This document shows, piece after piece, positions 1 to 7,837 of a stretch of DNA of 64,000 bases. Numbering within the stretch: position 1 is the stretch's first letter; each line of letters opens with the position of its first letter. The stretch is taken from positions 12,646-76,645 of the forward strand of contig CAJFTA010000013.1 of assembly GCA_904419835.1 (NCBI GenBank), written 5' to 3'. Below the pieces are notes generated by a model. That model made no database searches. It was given only the letters and a program-made list of their open reading frames with translations, and had not been told where the DNA came from. The stretch comes from an uncultured Pseudoflavonifractor sp. (GTDB lineage: Bacteria; Bacillota; Clostridia; Oscillospirales; Oscillospiraceae). The position numbers were made by a program, and so were the translations under genes.

Positions 1-126
1 TGGAAGTCAAATTTGCACGAATCAACCAAACCTTTCTGTCCATCCTGTTACTTTTCTCAATTCACCCCCCTCTTTTTTCCATATTTTTTAATATGGTTTT
101 AAAAATTATATTATGTGATTTTTCTA
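1..126. other. AT-rich leader region, no gene seen
   Basis: This AT-rich stretch with T-rich runs has no convincing reading frame. It ends at a promoter that serves the first gene. What lies upstream of the window is unknown. Confidence 0.5.
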
Positions 127-155
127 TTGATATTACGCAATAACCGTGTTATACT
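127..155 (+). promoter_or_regulatory. sigma-A promoter for the hemolysin III gene
   Basis: A -35 TTGATA (127-132) and a -10 TATACT (150-155) are separated by exactly 17 nt. The predicted transcript starts near 162 and leaves a leader of about 130 nt before the ATG at 291. Confidence 0.6.
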
Positions 156-290
156 ATACCAGAGAAAGGCGGTCAGGCTGCCTGTACCGGTCCGCGCTCC
201 GCCTTTCACTGTACACGGTTCCCCTGTCCGCAGCATGCGGCGGAGCGCACCTCGTTTTTGGAAAGGCGCAGCAGCGCATGGAGGTTTCTT

Positions 291-1037
291 ATGGATGAAC
301 TTATGACCTATCCCGAATTTTCCGCGCCCCGGGTCTCCCCTGCCAGGGCCAGCCGCCGCCCCCAGGAAAAGGGCCGCAATCCCTATGACGGCCTGCGCCC
401 CTGGTCCGCCATTACCCACGGCATCGGCGCCGCGCTGGCGGTGCTGGGGACCGTGTTGCTGCTGGTCCGCTCCGTCACCCTTGGGCTGGACGGCTGGCAC
501 ATCGTCTCCTTCGCCATCTACGGCGCGTCCATGATTGGCCTCTATACCGCCAGCACCCTGTACCACTGCCTGCGCACCGGCGTGCGGGGCCGCATCGCCC
601 TGCGCAAGCTCGACCACGCGTCCATCTATCTTCTGATTGCCGGCAGCTATACGCCCGTCTGTCTCACCGTGCTCCGCACCGTGGGCGCCTGGGGCTGGGC
701 CCTGTTCTCCATCATCTGGGTCCTGGCCCTGGCCGGAATTGTCCTCACCATGGGCTGGATTAACATGCCCCGCCAGCTCACCGCCGCCATCTATATCTCC
801 ATGGGCTGGATGGCCGTTGTGGCGGTCTACCCGCTCTACCAGACCGTGGGCTGGGCCGGGCTGTCCTGGCTGCTGGCCGGCGGCGTGCTCTACACCATCG
901 GCGGCGTGTCCTACGCGCTGAAGTGGCCCGGCCGCGACAACCCCCGCTTCGGTTGCCACGAGATCTTCCATGTCTTTATTGTGCTGGGCAGCGTCTGCCA
1001 CTTCCTGCTGATGTACCGGGTCATCTGCTTCCTCTGA
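291..1037 (+). CDS. hemolysin III family (PAQR-like) membrane protein
   Basis: Multi-pass membrane protein of 248 aa, probably seven helices, of the hemolysin III/YqfA branch of the PAQR superfamily. These are membrane proteins with a putative metal-dependent hydrolase core; the physiological role in bacteria is unclear and cytolysis is not established for most members. Family hallmarks are visible: SAITHGIGAALAV at the first helix, a DHASIYLLIAGSYTP block in the middle, and a His-rich HEIFHVFIVLGSVCHF near the C-terminus that matches the conserved metal-ligand histidines. ATG 291 was chosen because GGAGG lies at 280-284; the upstream in-frame TTG has no Shine-Dalgarno. It is monocistronic, with its own promoter and a strong hairpin after it. 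Confidence 0.88.
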   Translation: MDELMTYPEFSAPRVSPARASRRPQEKGRNPYDGLRPWSAITHGIGAALAVLGTVLLLVRSVTLGLDGWHIVSFAIYGASMIGLYTASTLYHCLRTGVRGRIALRKLDHASIYLLIAGSYTPVCLTVLRTVGAWGWALFSIIWVLALAGIVLTMGWINMPRQLTAAIYISMGWMAVVAVYPLYQTVGWAGLSWLLAGGVLYTIGGVSYALKWPGRDNPRFGCHEIFHVFIVLGSVCHFLLMYRVICFL

Positions 1038-1080
1038 GCCCTGCATCCGCGCCGAAATGCGCCGCGTACTGAACGAAACC

Positions 1081-1133
1081 GCACCCCATTTGTTAGACGG
1101 TATGGTATACCGAATAACAAGTGGGGTGCTTTT
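1081..1133 (+). terminator. long hairpin terminator
   Basis: The arms GCACCCCATTTGTTA (1081-1095) and its near-complement (1115-1129) pair with one G-T wobble. A second inner palindrome, CGGTAT...ATACCG, sits in the loop, and TTTT follows. It terminates the hemolysin III transcript. Confidence 0.7.
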
Positions 1134-1190
1134 CTGTGCCAGGCGTTTTTTTGATTCATCCCGCCGCCGATGGCATTCCCCGCGCCGCTG

Positions 1191-1199
1191 TGCTATAAT
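1191..1199 (+). promoter_or_regulatory. extended -10 promoter of the deformylase-like operon
   Basis: TGCTATAAT forms an extended -10 (TGN-TATAAT). No good -35 is seen 17 nt upstream, which is normal for extended -10 promoters. It lies about 85 nt before the ATG at 1283. Confidence 0.5.
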
Positions 1200-1282
1200 G
1201 CCTGTAGCAAGCCGGACAAGGCGGAGCGCGCGGGGGCTGGATTGAGGCGCAGCCCATACATCGGACAAAAAGGAGCATCCAT

Positions 1283-1627
1283 ATGAAACGAGTCAGAATC
1301 ACGGTGCTGAAAACCACCCTGGATCAGGAGCTGGCCGCGGAGTACGGCGTGGAGGGGCTGACCGCCTGCCCCATGCTGAAAGCCGGCCAGGTGTTCCACG
1401 CCGACTACGCAAAGCCCGACGGGCTGTGCGACGAGGCCTGGAAGGCCATCTATCAGTATGTGTTTGCCCTGGCCCACGGGGCGGAGAAGGAGCTGTTTTA
1501 TTACGGCGACTGGATCCGCAGGCCCGGCGTGGCCATCTGCAGCTGCACTGACGGCCTGCGGCCGGTGATTTTCAAGCTGGAGGCCACGGATGAGGTCTCC
1601 CAAATCGACTACACCCCGGTCCGGTGA
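1283..1627 (+). CDS. TIGR04076 family protein (copy 1)
   Basis: Soluble 114-aa protein of the TIGR04076 family, whose function is unknown. The family pattern is clear: a KVRITVL-like first strand, a C-P-M/G-GQVF core, and a C-terminal block with a C-x-D-G-x-RPV motif (CTDGLRPVIF here, CNDGFRPVSF in its paralogue at 2316). An AAAGGAGC Shine-Dalgarno precedes ATG 1283. It opens a four-gene run in which the third gene resembles peptide deformylase and the fourth is a second TIGR04076 copy. The cysteines suggest metal or redox chemistry, but that is inference. Confidence 0.8.
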   Translation: MKRVRITVLKTTLDQELAAEYGVEGLTACPMLKAGQVFHADYAKPDGLCDEAWKAIYQYVFALAHGAEKELFYYGDWIRRPGVAICSCTDGLRPVIFKLEATDEVSQIDYTPVR

Positions 1628-1672
1628 CCACCGTCCCGGCCTTTGAAGCGTCTTCACAGAAAGGAGCCCCTC

Positions 1673-1912
1673 ATGCAGTACACCCGGGAAGAGCTGGCCG
1701 AGGCCAGGCGCCAGATAGGTTCTACGCTCCACAAACTGCGGGAGGCGGTCAGGACGCTGGAGGGCAGGGAGAATCCCGCCCGGTACAAGTCCCAGATCAC
1801 GCTGGCAAAGCGGCGCATCCAGGCGTTTACCATCGCCGACGACCTGATTGCCCGGGAGCTGGGCGCCGGCGCTGCGCAGGCCATGCAAGCGCATAAGGAG
1901 AAGCGAGTATGA
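1673..1912 (+). CDS. small helical protein upstream of deformylase-like gene
   Basis: Short 79-aa protein, very charged, with a predicted long helix (YTREELAEARRQI... and ...RYKSQITLAKRRI) and no transmembrane segment. ATG 1673 follows an AAAGGAG Shine-Dalgarno; the in-frame ATG at 1643 has none. Its stop overlaps the ATG of the deformylase-like gene (ATGA), so translation is coupled and the two products probably work together. I do not recognise a characterised family. Its length and position suggest an accessory or partner protein. Confidence 0.7.
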   Translation: MQYTREELAEARRQIGSTLHKLREAVRTLEGRENPARYKSQITLAKRRIQAFTIADDLIARELGAGAAQAMQAHKEKRV

Positions 1913-2319
1913 TTCGAGATATCTGTAAGGACGAGGCCTTTCTGGCCCGGAAGGCGGAGCCTGCCGGACCGGAGGACCTGCCCGTTGCCGCCGACCTGCT
2001 GGAGACGCTGGAGCACCACAGGGACGGCTGCGTGGGCATGGCGGCCAACATGATCGGCGTGAACAGGCGCATCATCGCCTTTGACAACGAGGGGACCTAT
2101 ACGGTCATGTTCAACCCGGAGATTGTCAAAAAATCCGGGCCCTACGACGCGGAGGAGGGGTGTCTCTCCCTCTCCGGCACCCGCCCTGCCAGGCGGTGGA
2201 GGTCTGTCAAGGTGCGCTGGCAGAACGAGCAGTTCCAGGTGCGGCTGAAGACCTTCACCGGCTGGACGGCCCAGATCATCCAGCATGAGATTGACCACTG
2301 CGAGGGCATTATCATATGA
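1909..2319 (+). CDS. divergent peptide deformylase-like protein
   Basis: 136-aa member of the peptide deformylase fold (removal of formyl from N-terminal Met). Motif 2, EGCLSL (residues 83-88, metal ligand Cys85), and motif 3, QHEIDH (125-130, ligands His126 and His130, catalytic Glu127), are intact. Motif 1, normally GxGLAAxQ, reads VGMAANMIG, so the oxyanion-hole Gln is replaced by Met48. The protein is also shorter than housekeeping deformylases (about 150-190 aa). It overlaps its neighbours at both ends (ATGA junctions). Metal binding looks possible, but normal deformylase activity is doubtful; a housekeeping def gene is expected elsewhere. Confidence 0.75.
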   Translation: MIRDICKDEAFLARKAEPAGPEDLPVAADLLETLEHHRDGCVGMAANMIGVNRRIIAFDNEGTYTVMFNPEIVKKSGPYDAEEGCLSLSGTRPARRWRSVKVRWQNEQFQVRLKTFTGWTAQIIQHEIDHCEGIII

Positions 2320-2630
2320 AAAAATGTAAAATTACCGTCATGCGCATCACCCGGTACCAGGACCTGATGGCCCGGTATGAAAATCCCCTCCTCCACGCCT
2401 GCGGCATGGAGGAGGGCCAGGTCTTTATTGCCAACGGCTGGGAGAAGCCGGAGGGCTTCTGCCAGAGCGCCTGGGATACCCTCTCGCCCTTTGTGCTGGC
2501 CCTGAGCCACGGCGGAGAAAACTTCTACGACGGCTGGATGAAAAACCCCAGGTCCGCCATGCTCTCCTGCAACGACGGCTTCCGCCCGGTGAGCTTTCTG
2601 GTGGAGACCCTGGACGAGGACGCGGACTGA
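2316..2630 (+). CDS. TIGR04076 family protein (copy 2)
   Basis: 104-aa paralogue of the gene at 1283, of unknown function. It keeps KCKITVM at the start, HACGMEEGQVF in the middle and CNDGFRPVSF at the C-terminus. Its ATG overlaps the stop codon of the deformylase-like gene, so it is the translationally coupled last gene of the operon. The two paralogues differ in length and tail, so this is an old duplication rather than a recent tandem repeat. Confidence 0.78.
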   Translation: MKKCKITVMRITRYQDLMARYENPLLHACGMEEGQVFIANGWEKPEGFCQSAWDTLSPFVLALSHGGENFYDGWMKNPRSAMLSCNDGFRPVSFLVETLDEDAD

Positions 2631-2702
2631 GGCGGAGCGCCTGGCCGCCGTCTTTGCGCATGCACGCCGGACAACCGGCGCAGAACAGGATGTGTTGCAC
2701 AG

Positions 2703-4010
2703 TTGAAGCTGATGTCCTCTTTGCGTACCATCGATTATCGTCTCTATGCCTCCTTGCTGTTCATGGGGCTCTGTCCCGCGGTTTATACCGCCGTCCGCAT
2801 TCATTTTTTGGGGCAGATGCCGGACCCCTGGTCCTATTCCATCGCGGGGCAGCTTGGCTGGGTCAACCTGATCTATGAGGTTGTCCAGGAGGCGGTGCTG
2901 CCTCCCCTGTTTTTCTTCATGGGGCAGGCGGTAAAGGACCGGGATGCATTTTCCAACCGGGTGAGAAGCGGGCTGCTTGTGACTGCCTGCACCTATACGG
3001 CGATATCGCTGGCGCTCTGCGTCACGGTGCGGCCGCTGCTGGGCTGGATGGCGGCAGAGCCCGGCATAACGGAGGCTTCCGTATCTTACATCCGCCTGGA
3101 GAGCATTGCCAGCATTTTCGGAATGCTGGGTTCTTTTACACTGGTTGCGCTGGTGACGCTGGGCCGCGAGAAGTACCTGTATCTTCTGACGGTGTTCCGG
3201 CTGATTCTGAGCCTCGCGCTGGATACCCTGTTGATTTCAGCCCTTCCGTTCTCCCTTCATCTGGGGGTCAATGGAATCGGGTATTCCAATCTCATTGTCA
3301 ACGGCCTGCTGTTCGCGCTGTCGCTCCGGATGCTGGCCCGGGAGGGCGTCCGGGTGTGCTCCGGGACAAGGCTTTCCTTTGGCTGGATGCGGGAGTTCTT
3401 CAAAGTCGGGGGCATCTCCGGCCTGGAATCCTTTGTGCGGAATGCTGTCTATATGCTGATGATTGTCCGCATGGTGAATGTGGTCCGGGAGCAGGGCGTC
3501 TACTGGGTGGCGAACAACTTCATCTGGGGATGGCTGCTGCTGCCGGTGACCCAGCTTGCGGAGCTGATCAAGCGGGAGATCGCAGCCGATCCGGCGTCTC
3601 TCCGCACCCGCTCGCGGGGATATTTCGCCCTTACAGGCGTGATATGCGCCGTCTGGATCTGCTCCATTCCCTTTTGGAAGCCGTTTATGGCCCGCGTGCT
3701 GGGCTACCCGGACACAGACGCTCTGTTCCGGCTCGTCCTGCTTCTGCTGGGCTTTTACATGGTTTATGCCTTTCAGAATGTGTTTGACGCCACCTTCTAC
3801 GCGCTGGGAAAAACCAATTACATGCTGTTTGAGTCCATTGCCAGCAATACGCTGTATTACGGCGGCGCGTTTGTCCTCTACTGTATCGGGCTGTGGACTC
3901 CTTCCCTGACAGGAATCGCGCTGCTGTTTGGCTTCGGGCTTTTGTTTGACGGGGCCGTGTCCCTGTTTGCCTACCTGCATCTGCTGAAAAAGGAGGCTCT
4001 CCGGCGGTGA
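2703..4010 (+). CDS. MATE-like multidrug/Na+ antiporter family protein
   Basis: Polytopic membrane protein of about 435 aa with roughly 12 hydrophobic segments and the two-bundle layout of the MATE/MOP superfamily (cation-coupled export of drugs or lipid-linked substrates). An N-terminal bundle is followed by a short loop and a second bundle starting near LSFGWMREFFKVGGISGLESF. The start is uncertain: TTG 2703 has a weak AGGA about 12 nt upstream, while ATG 2712 has no good Shine-Dalgarno. It sits 72 nt after the TIGR04076 operon and may be read from it. It is distant in sequence from the MATE gene at 60359. Confidence 0.75.
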   Translation: MKLMSSLRTIDYRLYASLLFMGLCPAVYTAVRIHFLGQMPDPWSYSIAGQLGWVNLIYEVVQEAVLPPLFFFMGQAVKDRDAFSNRVRSGLLVTACTYTAISLALCVTVRPLLGWMAAEPGITEASVSYIRLESIASIFGMLGSFTLVALVTLGREKYLYLLTVFRLILSLALDTLLISALPFSLHLGVNGIGYSNLIVNGLLFALSLRMLAREGVRVCSGTRLSFGWMREFFKVGGISGLESFVRNAVYMLMIVRMVNVVREQGVYWVANNFIWGWLLLPVTQLAELIKREIAADPASLRTRSRGYFALTGVICAVWICSIPFWKPFMARVLGYPDTDALFRLVLLLLGFYMVYAFQNVFDATFYALGKTNYMLFESIASNTLYYGGAFVLYCIGLWTPSLTGIALLFGFGLLFDGAVSLFAYLHLLKKEALRR

Positions 4011-4041
4011 CGGCGCGGCGCAGGTCAGAGGGCGGCCCGCT

Positions 4042-4719
4042 TCACCGGCTGTCAGCGGCTCGGCGCTGTCCGCGCTTCCGCCTGCGGAAGTCCTCCTCAA
4101 TGGCGTCCTTCCAGTGCCCGTCCAGGGGGGCGCTGCACCGGACGGCGGCCACCGCCTCGCCCACCACCTCGTAATTGAGCCGGGTGCCCGCGCCGTCGCA
4201 GTGGTAGTTCACCGCCCGGTCGGGGGCGATGCCCAGGCGGCCCGCCGTCTCCACCGCGTCGATGTTGGCCCCCAGAAAGAGGAATTCCCAGCCGTACTGC
4301 TCCTTCTGCCGCCGGATCATCTCCCTGACCTGCCGGGCGGAGCAGCGGCGGCTGGCGTTCTCCATGCCGTCGGTGGTGATGACGAAGAGGGTGTGCTCCG
4401 GCACGTCCTCGCTCCGGGCGTACTTGTGGATGTCCCCGATGCGGCGGATGGCCCCGCCGACGGCGTCCAGCAGGGCGGTGCGGCCCCGGACATAGTAGTC
4501 CTCATCGGTCATGGGCCTGACCCGGTCCAGCCTCACCCGGTCGTGGAGCACCTCGGTCCGATCGTCGAAGAGGACGGTGGAGACAAGGGCCTCGCCGGGC
4601 TCCTTCTTCTGCTTGTCCAGCATGGCGTTGAAGCCGCCGATGGTATCCCCCTCCAGCCCCTGCATGGAGCCGCTGCGGTCGAGAATGAATACCAGCTCGG
4701 TCAGATTCTTTTTCATCAT
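4042..4719 (-). CDS. VWA-domain protein
   Basis: 225-aa cytosolic von Willebrand factor A protein. The MIDAS metal site is complete: DxSGS at residues 14-18 (ILDRSGSM), a Thr in GRTALLDAVG, and TTDGMEN with the second Asp. Such stand-alone VWA proteins usually mediate protein interaction; the partner cannot be told from context. There is no signal peptide. ATG 4719 lies next to an AGGGGG Shine-Dalgarno that is itself the end of a 19-bp hairpin arm, so expression may be structurally controlled. It is convergent with the MATE-like gene. Confidence 0.85.
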   Translation of the reverse strand: MMKKNLTELVFILDRSGSMQGLEGDTIGGFNAMLDKQKKEPGEALVSTVLFDDRTEVLHDRVRLDRVRPMTDEDYYVRGRTALLDAVGGAIRRIGDIHKYARSEDVPEHTLFVITTDGMENASRRCSARQVREMIRRQKEQYGWEFLFLGANIDAVETAGRLGIAPDRAVNYHCDGAGTRLNYEVVGEAVAAVRCSAPLDGHWKDAIEEDFRRRKRGQRRAADSR

Positions 4720-4720
4720 A

Positions 4721-4772
4721 AAATCCCCCTATCCTGTGCTGTCTGTCTTACAGGCACAGTATAGGGGGATTT
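4721..4772 (-). promoter_or_regulatory. hairpin enclosing the VWA gene Shine-Dalgarno
   Basis: Arms 4721-4739 and 4754-4772 pair over 19 bp with one mismatch and a 14-nt loop. Read on the minus strand, the 3' arm contains AGGGGGATTT directly before the VWA start codon, so the ribosome-binding site is buried. It may also end transcription entering from the upstream pseudogene, although the following T run is short. Confidence 0.65.
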
Positions 4773-4805
4773 CATTTTTGTTTGGTCGCCTGGCGGGCGA
4801 CAAAC

Positions 4806-5448
4806 TCAGTTGGATTCTGCGAGCCTTGCCCTGAGCTCCCGCTCCACCTTTTCCAGGTCCGGGTCGCACAGCAGCGGCAGGACCTCCACCAGCGCCTCCG
4901 GCTCCAAATCCCACCAGCGGAATTGCAGCAGCAGGCCGGTCAGCCCTTCGTCAAAGCGCCGCTTGATGACCCTGGCCGGGTTGCCTCCAAACACCGTGTA
5001 GGGCGGGATATCCCCGGCCACCACCGAGCAGGCGGCCACGATGGCGCCGTCGCCGATTTTGACTCCCGCCCGATCCAGACGTCGTTTCCGACCACGATGT
5101 CGCCTTTTCGGGGGAGCTGGTCCAGATGGGGCGGGGTGTTCTCCTGCCATGCTCCGCCGAACACATGAAACGGGTAGGTCGTGACGCTGCTGATGCGGTG
5201 GTTGGCCGGCCCCATGATAAACTTTGTGCCGGAGGCGATGGCGCAGAATTTCCCGATGATGAGATGGTCGCCAAACTCCGGGTAATTGAACAGCACATTG
5301 TTTTTTCAAAGCCGGCGGGGTCCGCCGTGTCGTCGTAGTAGGTGTAGTCGCCAATGGAGATATTGGGCGCCTTCACCACATTCTTGATAAAGCAGGAGGT
5401 TTTATATTCGTTGGGAAAGACCTGGTTGGGGTCCGGTATCTGATGCAT
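4806..5448 (-). pseudogene. broken Vat/CatB-type xenobiotic acetyltransferase
   Basis: Remnant of a left-handed beta-helix O-acetyltransferase of the xenobiotic acyltransferase family (streptogramin/chloramphenicol type). The parts fall in three frames: the N-terminus starting at ATG 5448 (with AAAGGA), a middle part with FGDHLIIGKFCAIASG and HRISSVTTYPFHVFGG, and a C-terminus with GVKIGDGAIVAACSVV and YTVFGGNPARVIKRRF. The first break lies near 5300, where six A residues stand where seven are needed. The second is near 5075, where about 20 nt are missing between the WIG and GVKIG codons. Two independent lesions make a true pseudogene more likely than a sequencing slip. Confidence 0.8.
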
Positions 5449-5605
5449 TGCTGCCGTCCTTTCTTTTTCCATAGCGCCATGCGCTATTTTATGTCATATC
5501 ACACCCTTTCTCCGGCATCCTATGGTGGCAGCCGCCCGTTTTTTCCTGATTTCTTTCATCCTGGTCCCCTCCCTGCAGCGGCCGCGCGATACGCCCGTCA
5601 AAGGA

Positions 5606-5956
5606 TTATTTTCTCAGAATCTGCTCCATGGCCCTGCCCTTGGCCAGCTCGTCCACCAGCTTGTCCAGATAGCGGATCTCCCGCATCAGGGGGTCCTCAA
5701 TCTCCTCCACCCGGACGCCGCACACCTTGCCGGTGATCAGCGTCCGGTTCGGGTTCATGGCGGGGGCGCTGCGGAAAAAGTCGCCGTAGCTGATTTCGGA
5801 CTGCTCCAGCCGGGCGATGTCCCCGGGCGTGTATCCGGTGAGCCAGGCGGTCACCCGGTCCACCTCTTCCCTGCTGCGGCCCTTTTTCTCCGCCTTGCTC
5901 ACCAGCAGGGGGTAGAGCTTGGCAAAGGGCATCTGCGTTACGTCTGCACGGGGCAT
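5606..5956 (-). CDS. DUF2200 family protein
   Basis: 116-aa soluble protein matching DUF2200: a KAEKKGRSREEVDRVTAWLTGY block, NPNRTLITGKVCG, and a highly conserved C-terminus (ED PLMREIRYLDKLVDELAKGR). Its function is unknown. It begins 3 nt after the stop of the macro-domain gene, so the two are probably cotranscribed and perhaps functionally linked. Confidence 0.82.
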   Translation of the reverse strand: MPRADVTQMPFAKLYPLLVSKAEKKGRSREEVDRVTAWLTGYTPGDIARLEQSEISYGDFFRSAPAMNPNRTLITGKVCGVRVEEIEDPLMREIRYLDKLVDELAKGRAMEQILRK

Positions 5957-5959
5957 GTG

Positions 5960-6961
5960 TCAACCTCCCAGGAGGCTCTGGTCGAAGGCGAACAGAGCCT
6001 CGTTGATCTCAAAGATGTTGTAGTTCCCATGGGCGATGAAGTACTCCACGATGATGTCGAACCTGCTGGCGTGGGAGAAGGCGAAGCCCGCCTTCGCCAG
6101 CATCTCCCGGGCCTCCTCCAGCGGCAGCTCCAGGGCGACGGCAAAGGCCATGGCGGTGGGCTTGGAGGGCTTATAGTGGACGTCCGAGCGGATTTTGGAG
6201 AAGAGCTTGCGGTCGATGTTGGCCTTTTTGTAGCACTGGGCGTCGGTGATGCCGGCCTCGTCGATTTTCCGCAGCAGCATCTGGGAAAAGCTCTCGTCCA
6301 GCCGGCTCAGGGCCTCGTCCAGGCTCCCCGGAGGGGCGGCGCAGGGCGCGGGCGCCCCCGGAGCCGCCTCCGTGTGGGCGGAGGCGAAGGACAGGGCCCG
6401 GCGGCGCCGCTCCCCCCGGCTGTCGGTGCGCTCCGCTGCATAGCGGCCATCGATGTAGGCGGCGATGTCGGCAAAGCGCGTTCCGCCGATGGTGTAGGAC
6501 GCCCGGTCGAAGATGACCAGATAGACGGTCATATCGTGGGAGAGCAGGAAGTCCCCAATGGTGTCCGCCGCCACCCTGAGGGCCTGGTCCTTGGGGTAGC
6601 CGTAGGCCCCGGCGGAGATGAGCGGGAAGGCCACCGTCTCGCACTGATTGGCAAGGGCCAGCTCCAGCGAGGCGCGGTAGGCGGAGGCCAAAAGCGCCCG
6701 CTCGCCGTGGCCGCCGCCCCGCCAGACGGGACCCACCGTGTGGATCACATAGCGGGCGGGCAGGCGGTAGCCCTCTGTCAGCTTGGCCTGTCCCGTCTTG
6801 CAGCCGCCCAGGGCGCGGCACGCCTCCAGCAGCTCCGGCCCGGCGGCGCGGTGGATGGCCCCGTCCACGCCTCCGCCGCCCAGCAGGCTCTCCTTGGCGG
6901 CGTTGACGATGGCGTCCACCCTCATGGTGGTGATGTCGTTTTGCACAATGTACAGGGGCAT
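5960..6961 (-). CDS. macro-domain protein with C-terminal extension
   Basis: 333-aa protein. Residues 1-170 form a macro domain of the O-acetyl-ADP-ribose/ADP-ribosyl hydrolase type: NDITTMRVDAIVNAA at the N-terminus, the GGGGVDGAIHRAAG loop, and PLISAGAYGYP before the last helices. It probably hydrolyses or binds ADP-ribose adducts. After a Pro/Ala-rich linker (about 195-215), residues 220-333 form a helical domain (ITDAQCYKKANIDRKLFSKI...) that looks like a divergent helix-turn-helix. ATG 6961 follows AAAGGAGG. It is followed 3 nt later by the DUF2200 gene. Confidence 0.85.
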   Translation of the reverse strand: MPLYIVQNDITTMRVDAIVNAAKESLLGGGGVDGAIHRAAGPELLEACRALGGCKTGQAKLTEGYRLPARYVIHTVGPVWRGGGHGERALLASAYRASLELALANQCETVAFPLISAGAYGYPKDQALRVAADTIGDFLLSHDMTVYLVIFDRASYTIGGTRFADIAAYIDGRYAAERTDSRGERRRRALSFASAHTEAAPGAPAPCAAPPGSLDEALSRLDESFSQMLLRKIDEAGITDAQCYKKANIDRKLFSKIRSDVHYKPSKPTAMAFAVALELPLEEAREMLAKAGFAFSHASRFDIIVEYFIAHGNYNIFEINEALFAFDQSLLGG

Positions 6962-6989
6962 GGGCCGCCTCCTTTATATCTCAAAGAAA

Positions 6990-7028
6990 GCATGGCAGAG
7001 GGACGCGCAGCGCGCCCCTCTGCCATGC
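6990..7028 (-). terminator. hairpin terminator
   Basis: Arms GCATGGCAGAGGG (6990-7002) and CCCTCTGCCATGC (7016-7028) pair perfectly, with a further CGCG...CGCG pair inside. On the minus strand TTTCTTT follows. It ends transcription from the gene at 7107. Confidence 0.65.
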
Positions 7029-7106
7029 GGCATTATGCCTATTCCTGCGCCGGACGGACGCTTTCTCTCCGTGGAGGAACGCTTTCCAGAGCCGCTCTCC
7101 TTCCGC

Positions 7107-7478
7107 TCAGAATACTCCGTTTGTATCGTCCCCGCCAAAGCCGGATTCCTCAGGGGGAATGTCAGTGGCCACGGGAGGCACATCCGCATCCTCCAGATTG
7201 CCCTCCGCCTTCAGCTCGGCGATGCGGCTCTTGTTCTCCTCAATGGTCACCTTGGAGGCGGTAATCTTCTCGCACAGGGCCACATAAGCCGCCTCGGGCG
7301 CCATGCCGCGCTCGGCATAGTAGAGCTTTCCGATCTCAACGTATGCTTTCTTAATCGCGTCCTCCTCCGCGGAGTTGGCCAGATTCAGCTTGGCAATCTC
7401 AGCCAGCTGCCGGGATTTTGCCACGCCAGCCCGGCCCAGATCCATCGCTTTATCCTTCAGTTCATCAAAAAATGCCAC
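7107..7478 (-). CDS. small cytosolic helical protein, function unknown
   Basis: 123-aa protein starting with a helical AFFDELKDKAMDLGRAG segment, then a charged coiled-coil-like region and an acidic, disordered tail (DVPPVATDIPPEESGFGG). Similar proteins in Clostridia often carry a zinc ribbon at the end; none is present here. GTG 7478 was chosen because AAGGAGG lies 9 nt upstream (7488-7494). It has its own promoter at 7552-7580 and a terminator at 6990-7028, so it is monocistronic. The function is unknown. Confidence 0.75.
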   Translation of the reverse strand: MAFFDELKDKAMDLGRAGVAKSRQLAEIAKLNLANSAEEDAIKKAYVEIGKLYYAERGMAPEAAYVALCEKITASKVTIEENKSRIAELKAEGNLEDADVPPVATDIPPEESGFGGDDTNGVF

Positions 7479-7551
7479 AGGAAACAACCTCCTTATGTAT
7501 TCCCAGCTTCTTCATCCGATTCAGCGGGACACTTCTTTGGAACCTGACCCT

Positions 7552-7580
7552 ATTTTAACCTCTTTTTTCCGCCGGTGCAA
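7552..7580 (-). promoter_or_regulatory. sigma-A promoter for the gene at 7107
   Basis: On the minus strand a -35 TTGCAC (7580-7575) and a -10 TAAAAT (7557-7552) are separated by 17 nt. The start would lie near 7545, leaving a leader of about 65 nt. Confidence 0.55.
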
Positions 7581-7837
7581 GAGCCCGCAATATGATTTAA
7601 GTCTTTTTTAATGAAGCCATATTTTTTGCAACTATTTTATCGATTTTTACCGGATATATTTATCACTTTTAAATCAATATATCACTTTTATTCACTTGTC
7701 ACAACACGCGCTGTTCGCAGGCCGGCAGACCCAAGCCGCCCCTGGGTGGATACGGCTCTGCTGCTCCGCCATGTCGGCTTCCGTTTCCCACACCACGGGG
7801 CCGGCCCGCGCATATCCTGAGGGTGGAGGTTATGCTT
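7581..7837. other. AT-rich intergenic region before the collagen-like gene
   Basis: The stretch is unusually AT-rich up to about 7700 for this genome and has no reading frame. It must hold the promoter of the collagen-like gene, but I could not identify a sigma-A, sigma-E or sigma-K site with confidence. Confidence 0.4.

Noticed and set aside
5522..7264. Long plus-strand reading frame (580 codons)
   Set aside because: It is antisense to the DUF2200 and macro genes and has biased Gly/Pro/His composition with no recognisable domain.
7811..7819. Possible sigma-K -10 (CATATCCTG) before the collagen-like gene
   Set aside because: It would place the start at the Shine-Dalgarno, and the -35 match is poor.
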